Part shown: positions 21,076 through 34,200 of the stretch, piece after piece
Numbering within the stretch: position 1 is the stretch's first letter
Layout: each line of letters starts with the position of its first letter
DNA from: Puffinus mauretanicus
Lineage: Eukaryota; Chordata; Aves; Procellariiformes; Procellariidae
Length of the DNA: 64,000 nucleotides
Direction: 5' to 3'
Assembly (NCBI GenBank): GCA_023333565.1
Contig: JAJKFH010000770.1
Coordinates: 496,001 to 560,000 of the forward strand
The notes under the pieces: model-generated
Told to the model about the DNA's origin: nothing
The model's database searches: none
What the model saw: only the letters and a program-made list of their open reading frames with translations
Made by a program: the position numbers and the translations under genes

Positions 21076-24000
21076 GTACCAGGGGTTAGTGGAAAATATG
21101 CTAATGTGACTGCTCCAGTGAAGTCACTGCTTTCCTTGTGAGTCTGCAGCTCCGTGTGCTTTAATTGCCAAATATTTTATCTCTTTAGAGAAGAGTCTCT
21201 GCAAGTAATAATCCCTTTCATCTCTGCCTCTCTTGAAAAACACTTCCCTTTGGAAGGCAATCTGATAAAGTAAATTGAGAAGTTATGATAGCAGTAGGAA
21301 GGAGAAAGCAAGATCTTCTGGCTAATTTTTTCCCCTTTGTCTAGTTCTCAAGGATATCGGCTTTTTTTTCCTCCCTGACTTTTCCAGCTCACAGGAGCTA
21401 TTGATAAAGTGAAATGGTTCTGCATGTAGTATTAGAAACAAGGGAACTAAAATTAAAAGTAAGCAACTTAAACAAGCATACTATAAAGATGCTATTGTAT
21501 TGAAACAAGAAGGGGGGATAATTTCTCCATTTAATACTTTTTTAATGGCTGGTTGGTAAGTATAATCACAGACTTTTAACTTCAAATAGGTATTTCTGCC
21601 CAGATAACATCTGGTTGAGATCTAACTCATCATACATGAATTGGGAGGCAACAAGCCTCTATCCATGACTTCCCAGCAGAAGTGGGAGGACACAGGAGCT
21701 TGAGATGATCTCGGAAGTGCTAAGAGGGACACATAATGGCAGCAGCTTGCTTACAGTCCTTGCACTTTCTAATGAAAATAGAGAATAAGCAAAACCAAAT
21801 TCACCAGAAATGTTTGCTTGGAGCAGGAGAACTCAGGCCTGTGGCTTCGTGTCAGTGTGGGCAGGGCTGGAGCTAAATCCACCTCTTCTGAGTCTGCCGG
21901 CGTCTGGCCAGATGTGCTGAGACTGGGGTCAGCCACCCATTGCCTTCTGAAACAGAGATAGTCTCCTTCCTCTGAAGGTGGGATCTTCTGATTAATAACA
22001 GGGATTTAAAAACGTGTGCTTAATCACAGCTCTGTGCTATTTCTGATTTTCCCATCATCAGTGAGCTCGGGGATCTACAAGGCAATTTTACGGCTTTGGG
22101 GACAGGAAGGCCCGGGAGTGTGGGTGTAGGGGAGGGGTCTGCAGGGACGGGAACCACGAGGGGAGGCTTTCCTGGGATGCTTGACCCTCGCCTGCTCTGC
22201 TGCAAAGCCTCGCACTGGCTGGTCCAAGTGGGGGTGCTCAGCTTGGTGGGGGGAGCATCCCTGGGGGTCTTCTCATCCACAGCCATTTCTGCCTGGGGGT
22301 GATGGTGATGATGAGAGATTTGAGGGTGAGCACATTGGGCCACAGCTGTGTTTGGCTGTGTTCAGCTTGCCCTCACTTCCCCAGACCCGCTTTTCCTCCT
22401 CAAACACCAAACCTGGCTCCTGCCATACCCTCTGCAGCACAGAGCTGCCCCTGTCCCTCGCGCCTCCCACCGCTGGCCCCCCAAACCCACCACGACACTC
22501 GCAGCCCCTCTGCACTCATCGTCACGTGTGTGGAGGTGTGCTGCAGCTCAAAGGAAGGGACAGAAACTTAAATTTCTTTTAAAAAGGTGGATTCTGCAGA
22601 ATTATGGGGTCCCTGCAGAGCTGGCTTCCCACCTGGCCCAGCCAGCCTGGGTGCTGGAGGTGCCTGGGCTCCTCTCATCCTTCCCAGTGCTGGAGTGTCT
22701 GCTCCTTCCTTTCCTCTTGACAGGAAGACTAAAAATAAAGTCTTTGACTTCAGAGCTCACAGCCTTTTCAGAGGAGCTGTGGTTTGTGACACACGCAAAG
22801 TTTCATTATTTTCTGGACAGTTTCATTTACTATCAGAATTTGCAGTTATTTCAGTACCTTTGATCAAGATGGATTACTCTGCATGCGTTGCTCCCATTTG
22901 TGGTAACGTATCTGTCTCCCGCCAACAAAGATATTGCTGACATGAGGAAGACCCATGCAGGCAAGTCACACCATCCCAGGGATTTCACGCATCCTGTAGG
23001 CTACATGACTTCACTAGGATTTTCTTTTGGGTGTTATTATTACTAATGCTGTTATTATGAAAGATGTTTCCTAAGGACAGAAAAATACTAGCTCAGCTAT
23101 TCAGCTAAGCAGTTCTTTAATTTCTTTACTCTCTGCAAATCAGTTCTCCAGAGCCTTTCTGGAACAGATCTGAATTCTCTACTTAATACATACTCCTGAG
23201 GCAAAAATGGTGAAGGATGCAGTGATTCTCCCTGTGCAAAGGAGGGCTGGGGTTTCCTTCCCCAGTGCTTTGTCCTGGCACTGGCTGCAGCTCGGGGATT
23301 GTGGGCCAGCTCCAAGAAACATGAGATAAAATTTTGTTTGTTTGCCTCCAACTCCCTCATCCCCAGCTGAGGCTCAGTGAAACACTGAGTTTGGGGTCCC
23401 CAGTCCCCCTCGCCTTCCTCTCGGCTGGCTGGGGAAGGATGAGCAGTGCAGGCAGGGGCAGGTGCCCTGTTCTGCCCAGGGGCTCTCGGCACAGCAGCGC
23501 CCACGGCTGCACCGGCGCTGGGGTGGCAGGAGGATGCAGGGGGGGTCAGGGCAGCTGTCCCCCCCCAGTGCAGCATCTCTGGCTGTGCCCATGCAGAGAC
23601 CGTGTCTTTCTGCTGCAGGTGTCTGACAACGTGGAGGGAGATATAACCATGGAAACTGTGATTATTACAGAAAATTGCTGCCATTACTACAGAGGTAGGG
23701 TCAAAACAAACAGAAATTACCAATTCTTCTGTTTCTAATAAAATACAGAAGTGTGTTATTGACTCACTAATCGGTCACTTAAATGGATTTCTCCAAAATT
23801 ACCTACTAGTCCTTGTAAATTAAAATGATGCAAAGGTTAGCACTTCCATGGAATTGCTCAGGCAAGGAAAAATGAAGAGTCTGATTAAATCCACGAGGCG
23901 AAGCCCCTGGAGGAGCACCTGTCTGAGAAGACCAGATGTCTGGCGTAGAGGTGCAGCGAGCTGAGGGACAGCCGGCCCATCGTGCTACAGGGGCTGATTC

Positions 24001-27000
24001 TGAGCTGAGGTGTTGCACTAGTGCGGGTGGGTGCGCAGTGCAGCCCGTGCTGCTGGTGCCAGTGCCGCGGCAGGGTCCTTCCCCAGACCCGCGGGCAAGA
24101 GCCCATGGCAAGAGCCCATGTTCACGCGTGTCCCTGGTGCGTCCCCGTCTCTGCTCCCAGAGGGCACTTGACCGTCCCACTGATCCGTCAGTCCCCCAAA
24201 GCAGCGTGCTTTGTTCTTCGTCCCTTGCCAAGAAGCAGTGCTCAGAGGCTTAATAGCTCTTAACTCAAGCTGTAAACTTTCCGTGGCTGCAGAGACATTT
24301 TAGCGTTGATTTAAAGCAACGACTCTTTTCAGATTACCCAGCCCCGGGCTGGCAGAGGAGGGCCAGGGCTATGAGCGAGCAGAGATAAAGTGCTGCTGCG
24401 GGGGGAGAGCTCTGCGCCCGGGGCTCGGGGGGCACGAGGAGGGGCAGAGCAGGGCAGGGGCACCTCCTCGGCCGCAGCGGGGCAGAGCCCCCTGCCAGTG
24501 GTGGCAACGGGCAGCCGGAGCCCACCAGCCAGCGAGGGACCGGGTGAGGGTCCCGCAGGGACGGGGTAGTAGCGGTGGGGCAGACAGGTGAACTCTGAAT
24601 GGGAGAGCAAAATTTTTAATACATAATTAGACATGCCACTAAGGGGGAAATGAGAACAAAGAAATAAATGTTAATCCATCAGTTAATTTGCAATGGAAAT
24701 CCAGTCCCTGACCTCCAGGTAGGTGCTTCTTGCCAAGTGTTGGAGTCCAGCCCATGACTTTTACAGTCCTTCTTGTCTTTTAGTTTTCATTCCCTTTTAA
24801 CCTAAAATTGCTTCAAGCCTTGCAACCTGGAGGACTCCTAACAGCCAAACACACAGGCCACAGACCAGAGCTGTGCTTTGTAACTGGCTCCTGCAGAAGA
24901 TTGCTCCTCACAGCTTCATTCTAAATTGTCAATTCTTCCTTGACTGCAGTTTTTCAGGAAAGCTGGGTTTTAAATGAAAAGCAGTTTTCCCCGACTGAGC
25001 CACCTCCAATGTCAGTGTCATCTGCCATCTCCTGCTTCCTTCCATTCCTGATCCAAGCTTGCCTCAGAAATTGAAATGTTCAGCTTCTTATAGAATAAAT
25101 GACAAAAGGAATATAATTTAATCAATTAAATCAAATAAATCCCATGAAATTTTGCACAGCTGGGGTGCAGTGTCATCATGCCGTGTATTGACTGTGCAGT
25201 ACCCCCTTGTGATGTTCAGCTGTATGCCGGCAAACCAGGCAATTATGTGCCACTGATTTGCATTGCTGGCTCTTCCATTTTTCCTTTCATTGCAAAAGCT
25301 ACTTTCATAGGCTTAGAGAAACATGGAATTTTAGGAAATAATTATTTTCATTGCATCATCAACTCCATTCCTGCCGCTGGGAACTCTCGTTTTGGGCCAA
25401 ACAAATCAAATCTGCCGGGGCCTTTGGAATCGGACTTCAACCCAAAGGTTGGGTGTGTGGGTGTGCCCACACACCTCTCCCGGGGTGTGTGGGGGCCTCT
25501 GCCCGGCTCGGGCGCTGCAGCCACCCCCAGCACCCCTGTGCTTGCCGTGGGGCAGAGGTGCAGCCGAGATGTCCTCGCTGCTGTCCTGGGCTTTTCTGCC
25601 CAGAGCACTGGTCCCTGCACCTTCGCGGGACAGAGGAGACATTGCTTGGGGTGGGAAGGAGGGTATTTCAGAATTTAATTCTCACATTTTGATTCTTCCT
25701 CTGTCTAAAGAAATTCTTATTAAATCCAATCTCTAGCCCACCGTGGTTTGCCCTGAAGGATGTTTGTTGCTGACATATCTGATGATCCTGCTTCTGGCAG
25801 CACAAATACGTATTGCTGCTGGGACTGTCTTTGCTGTGGAAAACATCTTATTTTTTGCTGATTGTTTGCGACACCAGACAAATTCCAGGTTTCAGAAAGG
25901 AGCTTCATTTTTAAGTACTGTGGGTATATGACAGAAAATAATGAAGACCTCCTTTGGCATTTTTGACATCTTTGCTTGCTTATGAGAAGAAATCTGGCGT
26001 GGGGCACGGCCGAGGAGCAGTTCTCCCCTTCGGTGGGTCAGGGTGTGCGGGACTGGTGGTGCAGCCTGGCCTCCTCACAGCCCCCAGCACCATCACCCTC
26101 CACAGCAAGCCCGAGATGCCTCGTCCCACACCATGAACGTTTTAAGCCATCCTTTGTTTTGGAGCAAGGAATCCAACGAAACTGCTGGAACCACCACTCC
26201 CATCCAGCACAGCTGGTGTCGCGCAGCGGTGGCCGGCGGTTGCAGTGGGACAGCTCTGAGTTAAGGTGTTTCGTGACGTGCTGCGAACGCTACAGGGCAG
26301 GAGATGTTGCTGTGGAGACTTTTGAATACCCAACTTGGCAGAACGACGTTAGACGCTCCCTTAGTGCAGCAGCTTCCAAGAACCCCAGGGGTGGCACGGT
26401 CCTCGCTGGTGGCATCGCCTTGAAGGGGAGAGCTTGGAAGGACCCTCTCCCACACCAGCACCAGCCCATTTATCTGGAACACAAACCACCTCAGCTCCTG
26501 TTTGCACGATGCCGTTTAGGGGCTTGGTGATTTTTTCCTGTTGAGACTGCGGGAGGGAGAAGTGCTGCCCTCCCACTGGGGCCAGGCAGGGCACAGCGTG
26601 AATCTACAAACCCGTTCCACGTAGAGTCTGTAGAGACGTGCCGTTTCTGCTGGTTCATCCCCCAATGGGTTTGCAAAGCACGCTGAGGCTTTGGGCGGCT
26701 GGGCATTGTGGTAGGAAGCAGCTGTGTCTGCGCACAGGAGCCTAACGCAGCTGGGTCCCCGCTCCCAGGACAGAGTTTGGCCGGTCCCAAGGCACCGCGG
26801 ATGCTCCAGCCTTGCAGCCCCGCACCACGGGCGCCAAGGGGGAGAGTCCTCTGCCTCCGCTGCCCCGGGGCTGCAGCACGCTCCCTCCCGCTCAGCCCTG
26901 GTGTGGGACCCTGCTGGCACGAGGAAGGAGCGGAAAATTCCCTCTGCGCTCTCGGCACAAGGGCCAGCGTGGCACATCCCTGCGGAGGGGCCAGCTCCGT

Positions 27001-28240
27001 CAGAGGGGGACAGGCAGAGCGGCTCCGCAGCCCTGCAGAACACGCACAGCATGCAGCAATTAGAGGTTCATTAGATAAAGCTGAGGTTACACAACAGGCA
27101 GAAAGGTCCTCCTGGTTTCTGTAACTATTATGGCCTAGAAAAACTGCATTAATTCATCTCCAGCAGGCAGGGGCCGCACCCAATAGTAAGCACTGATCGC
27201 TGTGCCTGGTACGGTGGCCTTTGGAGCAGACATGCTCAAGGGGGTTTGCAACATGCACCGCTGTGCAGCGCCGAGCCAGCCGGGGTCTGTGGCATGGAAC
27301 CAGTCCTGTGGGAGCAAAGCCCCCTGAGCGCTGGCTCAGAGAGTAAGGCTGCCAGAGCTGGGAGCGGGAGAGGTGGTGGGGAGTCCGCAGCTGGAGAGGT
27401 AGGCAGGGTGGTCATGGGCGTCAGGAGGAAATCAGCAGCGCAATGAGCAAAATCCTCCTTCGTTTACGTAAGTTATCCAAGAGTAACACCAGCAAACTGA
27501 CTTAATTAAAAAATTACTGCTCTTCCACTCTGTCCTTCATGGCAGCAAAGAAACCCTCATCTTCTAAGGCAATTTGAAATGGAGAGGGGTGCACAGTTAC
27601 TAATGGCAGATTAGGAGAAAGCCTGTCACTTTGGAAGCAACTAACAATCCAGGAAGTATTTACATATGTGAATTTGGTGACTGGGTCACATTTCCTGGTC
27701 ACTGCTTTGCTATGGGGCGTTTCTCTGCCTGCCTGGGGTCCGGCAGTGCCTCTGGCGCCGCTGCCCCCGCAAACAGCCGATGTCCTGCGCCCGCAGCCCC
27801 TCCTGGCCACCACGTACCCGGTCCCCATGGACGCCTCCGTGGGGGTGCAGCACCATAACCCCCACCCTGCCCCGAGCCCACGGCGGGGCCAGGATCCCGA
27901 CAGCTCCTCCAGCCCCTAGAAGGATCGCGGGGAGGGGATGGGAAACTGCCGCTCTGGGTTTAGGGAGGCTTTCTCTCCTAATCATATTTTTGCCTGTTAT
28001 TTCTGCTGCAGGTTACCACGTCTGCACTTGGCTTTGGTGCCGGCTGTTCCCACGGCAACGGAACATGCTCTGGATTTGCCTTGACCCATTCTGAGGTACT
28101 TTATTAGCTTTAATGAACTGCGCTTTTAATGGAAGCCTACACTGTTTTTTTGAAATATATGTGTTTTAAATTCCGTGTTTTTAATTATAAATGACATGGG
28201 AACATAAGATATATAATTATATTTGCATGACTAACACATG
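21076..28240. other. Intergenic DNA, no gene recognised
   Basis: Mixed composition. GC-rich pockets near 22.1-22.5, 23.4-23.6, 24.35-24.55, 26.7-27.05 and 27.75-27.9 kb produce open frames on both strands. The largest (25178-25678, 166 codons) has no recognisable domain, and its C-terminal part is a composition-driven frame. A 13-bp unit gcaagagcccatg is tandemly duplicated at 24095-24120. No RNA gene seen. Confidence 0.45.
24095..24120. repeat. 13-bp perfect tandem duplication
   Basis: gcaagagcccatg occurs twice back to back in intergenic DNA. Confidence 0.85.
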
Positions 28241-28245
28241 GTCTT

Positions 28246-28248
<3 letters not shown>

Positions 28249-28281
<33 letters not shown>
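28249..28281. repeat. (AT)n microsatellite
   Basis: About 16 uninterrupted AT dinucleotides in AT-rich intergenic sequence. Confidence 0.95.
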
Positions 28282-28285
<4 letters not shown>

Positions 28286-31200
28286 GCTGTAAAATATAAT
28301 TACAAATTATCTTTGAGAAAAGTCCAGAGTAAAAAAAAAAAACCTTTCTTGAACATTCAAGTAGCATTGCCACTGAAGGCTGACTGCAGAGCTTGGTAAG
28401 CCAAGCAGAGCTACCGGGATTCCTCTGGCACTTGAGCTAAGATCCAGATACTCCAAGCCCATGCATCTGCAAAGAAGAGCCAGACTCCACTTCTCCCAGG
28501 TTCACCTGCAACACTGGCCTCTTGGCCACCCTGATTTTGGGGTGATGCTCACCCCGGCAAAAAAAAAAGGCTATGTTACCTTTTATTGCAAAATGAAGAC
28601 TAGATATTTTTTGCTGTGGAGACGTTTAAAAAAAACCCAAACACCAGCATGAAAGGAAAAAACACCTCTTCCCTGTCTGTTTGTAGCACCCAAGTGCTGA
28701 GTGTATTCGCGTTCACCAGGAGATCTTTGGTCCAAGACGAAGTGTCTCGGGACTGTGAGCAACGGGCAGCTCCGACAGCGACTGGTGCTGCTCCTGCAAA
28801 GCGGAGAGACATCACCCGAAAGCCTGCCCTCTGCGGGGTCCCGACCACGCTGAAGCTGACCTAACCCAGGCTTCCTGGGCACGGCGTGCTGGAGATGTCC
28901 GGGACCCGTGCCTGCTGGAGGCAGTGTGGGCCGGCCACTGCCCAGGCCGTGCACCCCAGCCCCATACGCCTCAGCAGCAGCTGTGTAAGCAGAGACCAGA
29001 GAGAGTAAAGCAATCGGGTTTGTGCATCTAGGAGCTGTGACTCCATATAAATGACAAACAGATTTTCTAGTCCCAGGGAGGTCATCCTTGCATGATGCAT
29101 TATAACTAGAAATTAGATCCCTGACCCAGCACTTAAATAAGTGCACAACTGTACTGATATACATAATCTTAATGGCAGGAAGAATGATCAGGGCCCTGGG
29201 GGAGAAAACCTCTAGCAAAATGAGACCGAGAAGTCTAGGACTGCTGTATTAGAGAGACCATTAAGAGGGCAAATGACAAAAGTAGAAAAAATGAAGAACA
29301 AATAGAGAACTGAGATAAGGATCTCAAGTAACGGGGCTGTACTTTTCTCAACTGAGCTATAATTCGCTGTCTAATTTATTACCTCCTAAGTGAAGACAAA
29401 AGTATCTGGACTGAAGATACTTGGACTAAAGACTGAAGCAGGATTGGCATGTGTATGGGATTGAGTATATGTGATTACATACTCTTTATGGGCTACTCAA
29501 GAATTATATGTAAATAAAAGGTTTTGAAAGAAATAGAATAACATTTAAAACAAAGCACACAAAGCTGCTCCTGCTAGAGAGTTTCCACGGAGCCACGCGG
29601 GCACAGGTTAGCTCGAGTTGCCCACGTGCCCAGAAACCTGTGTCTGTCGCTGTTGGGTCACCCTTTGGAGCGGCCGATGCTGTCACCATCAGGGTGATCC
29701 AGGAATACTGAATATCCCGTGTGCCCCTGCGCCTGCCCTCTCTGCTGGTTCCAGCACCCTAATGGCTTCAGTGAGGCTGCACGGAGTTCAGTGATTTGTC
29801 ATCCAGAGTCCAAATACCCCTGTCTGCCAGTCCCTCCCTCTGGCTCCTGGCATCCATGTGGAGTTTGTGAGTCTTGTTCAAATTTGCACAAAAACTTCCT
29901 ATAGAATAAGTGATCCACAGCTGTAAAAGGTGGGGATACATAGCCAACCTTAGTATGGCAGCTGTCACACACACGCACGTTCAACATCAGGATTGAGTTT
30001 AAATTTATGTCTTAGGGGTTTTTTTGGTAAGATAATTACAGAGCATGTTTATTTATTTCTTAAAACCCTATGAAATCCAGTTGTTTTCTTCCTCACTGGC
30101 TTTTTTTTTTTTGTGATTTGCCTACCTGTGAGTAGCATTCCATAATTAGAAATTAAAGGCCACTTTTGGAGAATAAATATAAATTGTTATGACAAGAGTC
30201 TTCTCTTTGCCAAACCATGCATTGCTGATGTATGAAAAAAAAAATCACACAATAATGCAATCAGCTTGGAAGCCAATATCGGAGAAGAGCTCCAGAGGAA
30301 TATTTTCTCATATCCCAAGTTATTTTGTTCTCAAATCGGTGGGAGGGCACTTGGCTGGGACAAGTTCCTGAGCCCTCTGACCCCTTGTAATGAGCAGTGC
30401 AACGGACCCGTGGGATTTCACTTCTTCCTGCGTCCCCATCATTAAACTAGCAGTCATTAAGTGGCAGCCCTCATTTCAGTGTCTCTTACTCTTCCTGCAG
30501 TCAGTCATTGTTCTATGAAATTGGAGACTGTGAGGCTAAAACTAAAAAAGAAAGGGGAAAAAAAAAAAGGAAGGTCTGGGAATGGCCATGTGTGTTTATT
30601 TTGCTTGCAGTACTCAAAATAAAATAGACACTTCATTTGTGGCTGCTTGCAGACTTTGCAAAGTGACCAGTAACCAGTACTTGGTTTGCGAGCGTCTCCT
30701 TCGCCGGCCTGCGTGCCCAGCAGCCGAGCATCAGGAGGTGCCTCTGGCCGCCCGGCGCTGCCCACCCCGGCACGCTGCCATCAGCCTGGCACGGCACAGC
30801 AGGCCCTTGAGCAGCAGGACTGACGGCAGCAGGCATCCTCCCCGGGCGAGTGGAACTTGCCTTTGCAGTGAGGTTCAAAGGAGCGCAAGTCCCACGATGG
30901 CAAACTCTCCCATGGGACGTGGCCCTGTGGTGGTCCTCCTTATTTTGCTTGGTAATAATTTAAACTTCTCTGTGAGTTACTGTTATACGGTTAAGAGTAG
31001 CATGGAAAGTGAGGAGCAAGAAGGCAACTTAGCTAATCCTAGGATGGCACTTGTGCCAGGCTCAGCTCCTTTTCAGAATTATAATCCCTCTCTAGATGAA
31101 AGGGAAATATTTGCACTTGCATGGTATATGTTGTTTCCATTAGCGTGACCAATCTTCTCGAGTGGCTGCGCTGAGGCAATGACAAACACACAATGCTTTG

Positions 31201-34200
31201 ATTATCCCCTCACCGAGGGACGTGGCAAAATCTCAGCATTTAAAATATAAGTGTTGGGGGGTTGCACCATCAAGGCGTGGGTGTTATTCACTAGCGTGAG
31301 ATCCAGTTTTCCAGTAATGCAAGTGACAGCCAGTATTGAGTGGAAATTGATTATCTGTGTGAAGGAAGGATTAAAAATAGAAGCTTTGTGTCAAACCCCA
31401 CGTATGTTTTGACTAAATCCTAGATAACAAGAAGAAAGGATAAAAGATAGATTATACAGAGAACACCAAAAACCAAGAAGCCAGGGTTAAAGAAGAAAAG
31501 GATTTGAGTGGGTTAGTGCAATTAATGATTATCAAGTGCCATCCTTCCATCCAGCTGGGACTGCTGCGGCTTCTTCTGGGTACCTCTTGTGTTACAGGTG
31601 CTTTGATCTGCAAACCTGCAAGAGGCGCTTTCAATTCATGGCACTAAACACCCGAGGCTCAGTTCAGCTCAGGTCAAGGTTCAGGGGGCTTGCGGTCAGT
31701 TTTTGAACCATCCACTCTAAGTCAATTATTTTGAATGGTTAGAAACTCTTTCCTATAATAAGACCTGGAACATTCCCAGAAAAGATGGGTTGTCTCAAAA
31801 AGGGCATCCTCAGCTCTGTCCCTTGGTAGAGGTCTGCAGTACTCTTTATGCTGGAAAGCAGTTTTAGAACCTTTTTGTTTCAATGAACTGTAAGCGCTTG
31901 AAATATATTTTTTTTCTTCTGTGACTAGTGCTCAGCAATTCCCCAAGGGATGTGCGTTGACTGTCCCAGGACAACCAGGAACTGCAGAGTTTATGGCCTA
32001 CGGAGTATCTGCTCCAAATCATGCCCTTGCAGTGCCTCATACCATGCAAGGGTCTTTTATTATCACATTTTATAGCATCCGCTGTGATTACTGTAACCAC
32101 CTAAAATCATGTAACACACGATTACTGCTTTCACAAGAGGAAGTATTTCACCAGACAAGGCAAGACTTACAAATAAAATAATTTTATTGAATTTCTGCTT
32201 CTATAGCATGTGGCACATAAAGAGAATTAAGACACAAGGTGTGATGAGAAATTATGTACTTGTCCTTCACTGAACAAAGGATTCATCTTACCCAGAAAAA
32301 CAATGCAAACAAATACCCTTCTCTGCTTGTCATGATGATCAGTGAAGGCTGATGCTGTGACATTTAGGAAAATGCAAACTGAAGTTGACCTGAAGATTGT
32401 GGCTGACGTATGCAGTTCTGCTAACCTGATGTGAGGAGAAATGGCTGCCTTGCTGGCGAATTTTGTTTTAACTCGAAACCAAAATATTTGCATTTACTTA
32501 ATTTAATTATAGTGGAACAAACAGCACTAATGTAATTATTAACTCAGAGAAAAATCCACGATGAGAAAGTGTCCAAAATCCGCAGCTGTCTGATAAAGAT
32601 CGGCTGATCTAGCTGCATTTCCAAAGCTAGTACTTGGGATATTATAACTTCATTTTTGGCCTCTGCAGCCAAGGAAGCAGCAAAGTTTCATTTTTTCAAA
32701 ACTTGATCTTCCTCCAGGCTTTGGGCTTTAGAAACTTTTTTCATTAAGGAAATGCTGATAGTTCATGAAAAAAGTTTGGAAGCTTTTTTTAGTATTGGTT
32801 GTGTTTCTATATTTCCCTTTACCCTTTTGTTCACCCTTTATTACTAGGATGATATAAGGAATAAAAGATCTAGTGTTCATGCAAGGATGTCACCTATTTC
32901 TATAATACCTTTCCCCCTTATGTTCAAATCCCACCTGTGGCAACGCAGTTCTCTCCACTCCACTCCAGATAACGTGGTGATGTACAGGGGGAATGAGCAG
33001 CAGCTACAAAGGGGTCTTAAGAAACTGTTCATGCAAGTAGCTCTAGGGAGACTTCAAATACAGGGAAAAAAACAGTTTTTCCCCCCTGAGGAATCAACGG
33101 CATATGACAAAAGGAGTCTGGGAAACACACTGCACAAACTTCTTACAACTCATGAACACCGCTACATGAACAGGAAACCTGTGAACACACTGCTGGATTT
33201 GGGCTGACCACAAGAGTAAAGAGCTGCTCGCAGATCAGAAGTCTCTCGCATCTTTGGCTGCTGCTCTTCTAAGCAGGCACAGACAGTGCAGCAGGGCCGG
33301 TCCAGATGTCCCCTCTCCTGGCCACCTCTGCTGTCTGTAGACACTCAGAGCATCTTTGCACTTTTCCAGCCTTTGTACACACTAAAAACTATTTTACATG
33401 TTATTTTACACACCAAACTTCCAGCTTATGTCTCAGTCCACCACCTTCTTCTGGAAACAGATCCATACAGTAAAAGCCACAAAAAAAACATCACCTTGGG
33501 AGACATATTAGACAAAGACATATTTGACCACAGAACGGGTTTCTGCCTTTACTTACGCAGGAACAACTAGACTGGAAAGTCTTGCTGCTGCCACTGCCAC
33601 TCAGCAACAAATTACTGAGACTCTAGGCCAAGTGCAAAAATATAACTTGGTTTAGTCCCATTTTACTCGCCGCGCTCTGTATCATGGTGTGGGTGGTGGT
33701 TTAGGCGAGGGACAGGAACCCTGGCTGTCAAAGCTCGCTGCCCGGCCTTGCCACTGGTGGGAGAAAAAAGAAAGCAAGTCTAAGCAAACGGGAGAGATTA
33801 TTTGAAATTCTTCACATCCCTTTACTGCGTTGCCTGTCTCCTGTTCTGCCATATTCTCATCTGCTCTACAGCATGTTTCAACTTACTGAAAGCCTGCGTT
33901 TAACCACTCAGGAAGAATTACTGAACAATTTACTTTATTGCTTTGTAAATCAATTCACAATTGCGAGGACTGTTCACAAAAAAGGAAAAATAAACAGTAT
34001 CTGTATGTGCTATGAAGACAAAGTTTGCTCTCAGTTTAGCTTTCTGTTGTGTCCTGGTTTAGTACTGTTGCCTTTTTGTTTTAGAAATACTGACTAATTG
34101 CAAAATTACTTGAGTCTTTCCAGTCTGGTAATTTGACTACACAGAAGCTATGTCCACAGTGCCAGAGACATTTCTCAAAGTGAAAATCAGATCAGAGAGT

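Noticed and set aside
25178..25678. 166-codon + strand open frame as a small secreted or membrane protein
   Set aside because: The first half is AT-rich and the second half GC-rich and low complexity. No domain is seen, and two other frames are also open over its C-terminal half.
30582..31148. 188-codon + strand open frame with an internal Met-rich start near 30897
   Set aside because: No domain is recognised, the composition changes sharply within it, and there are no splice signals or related frames.
34047..34075. gtcctggtttagtactg as a second LTR start like that at 12867
   Set aside because: The match ends after about ten bases, and no LTR body or matching end follows within 600 bases.
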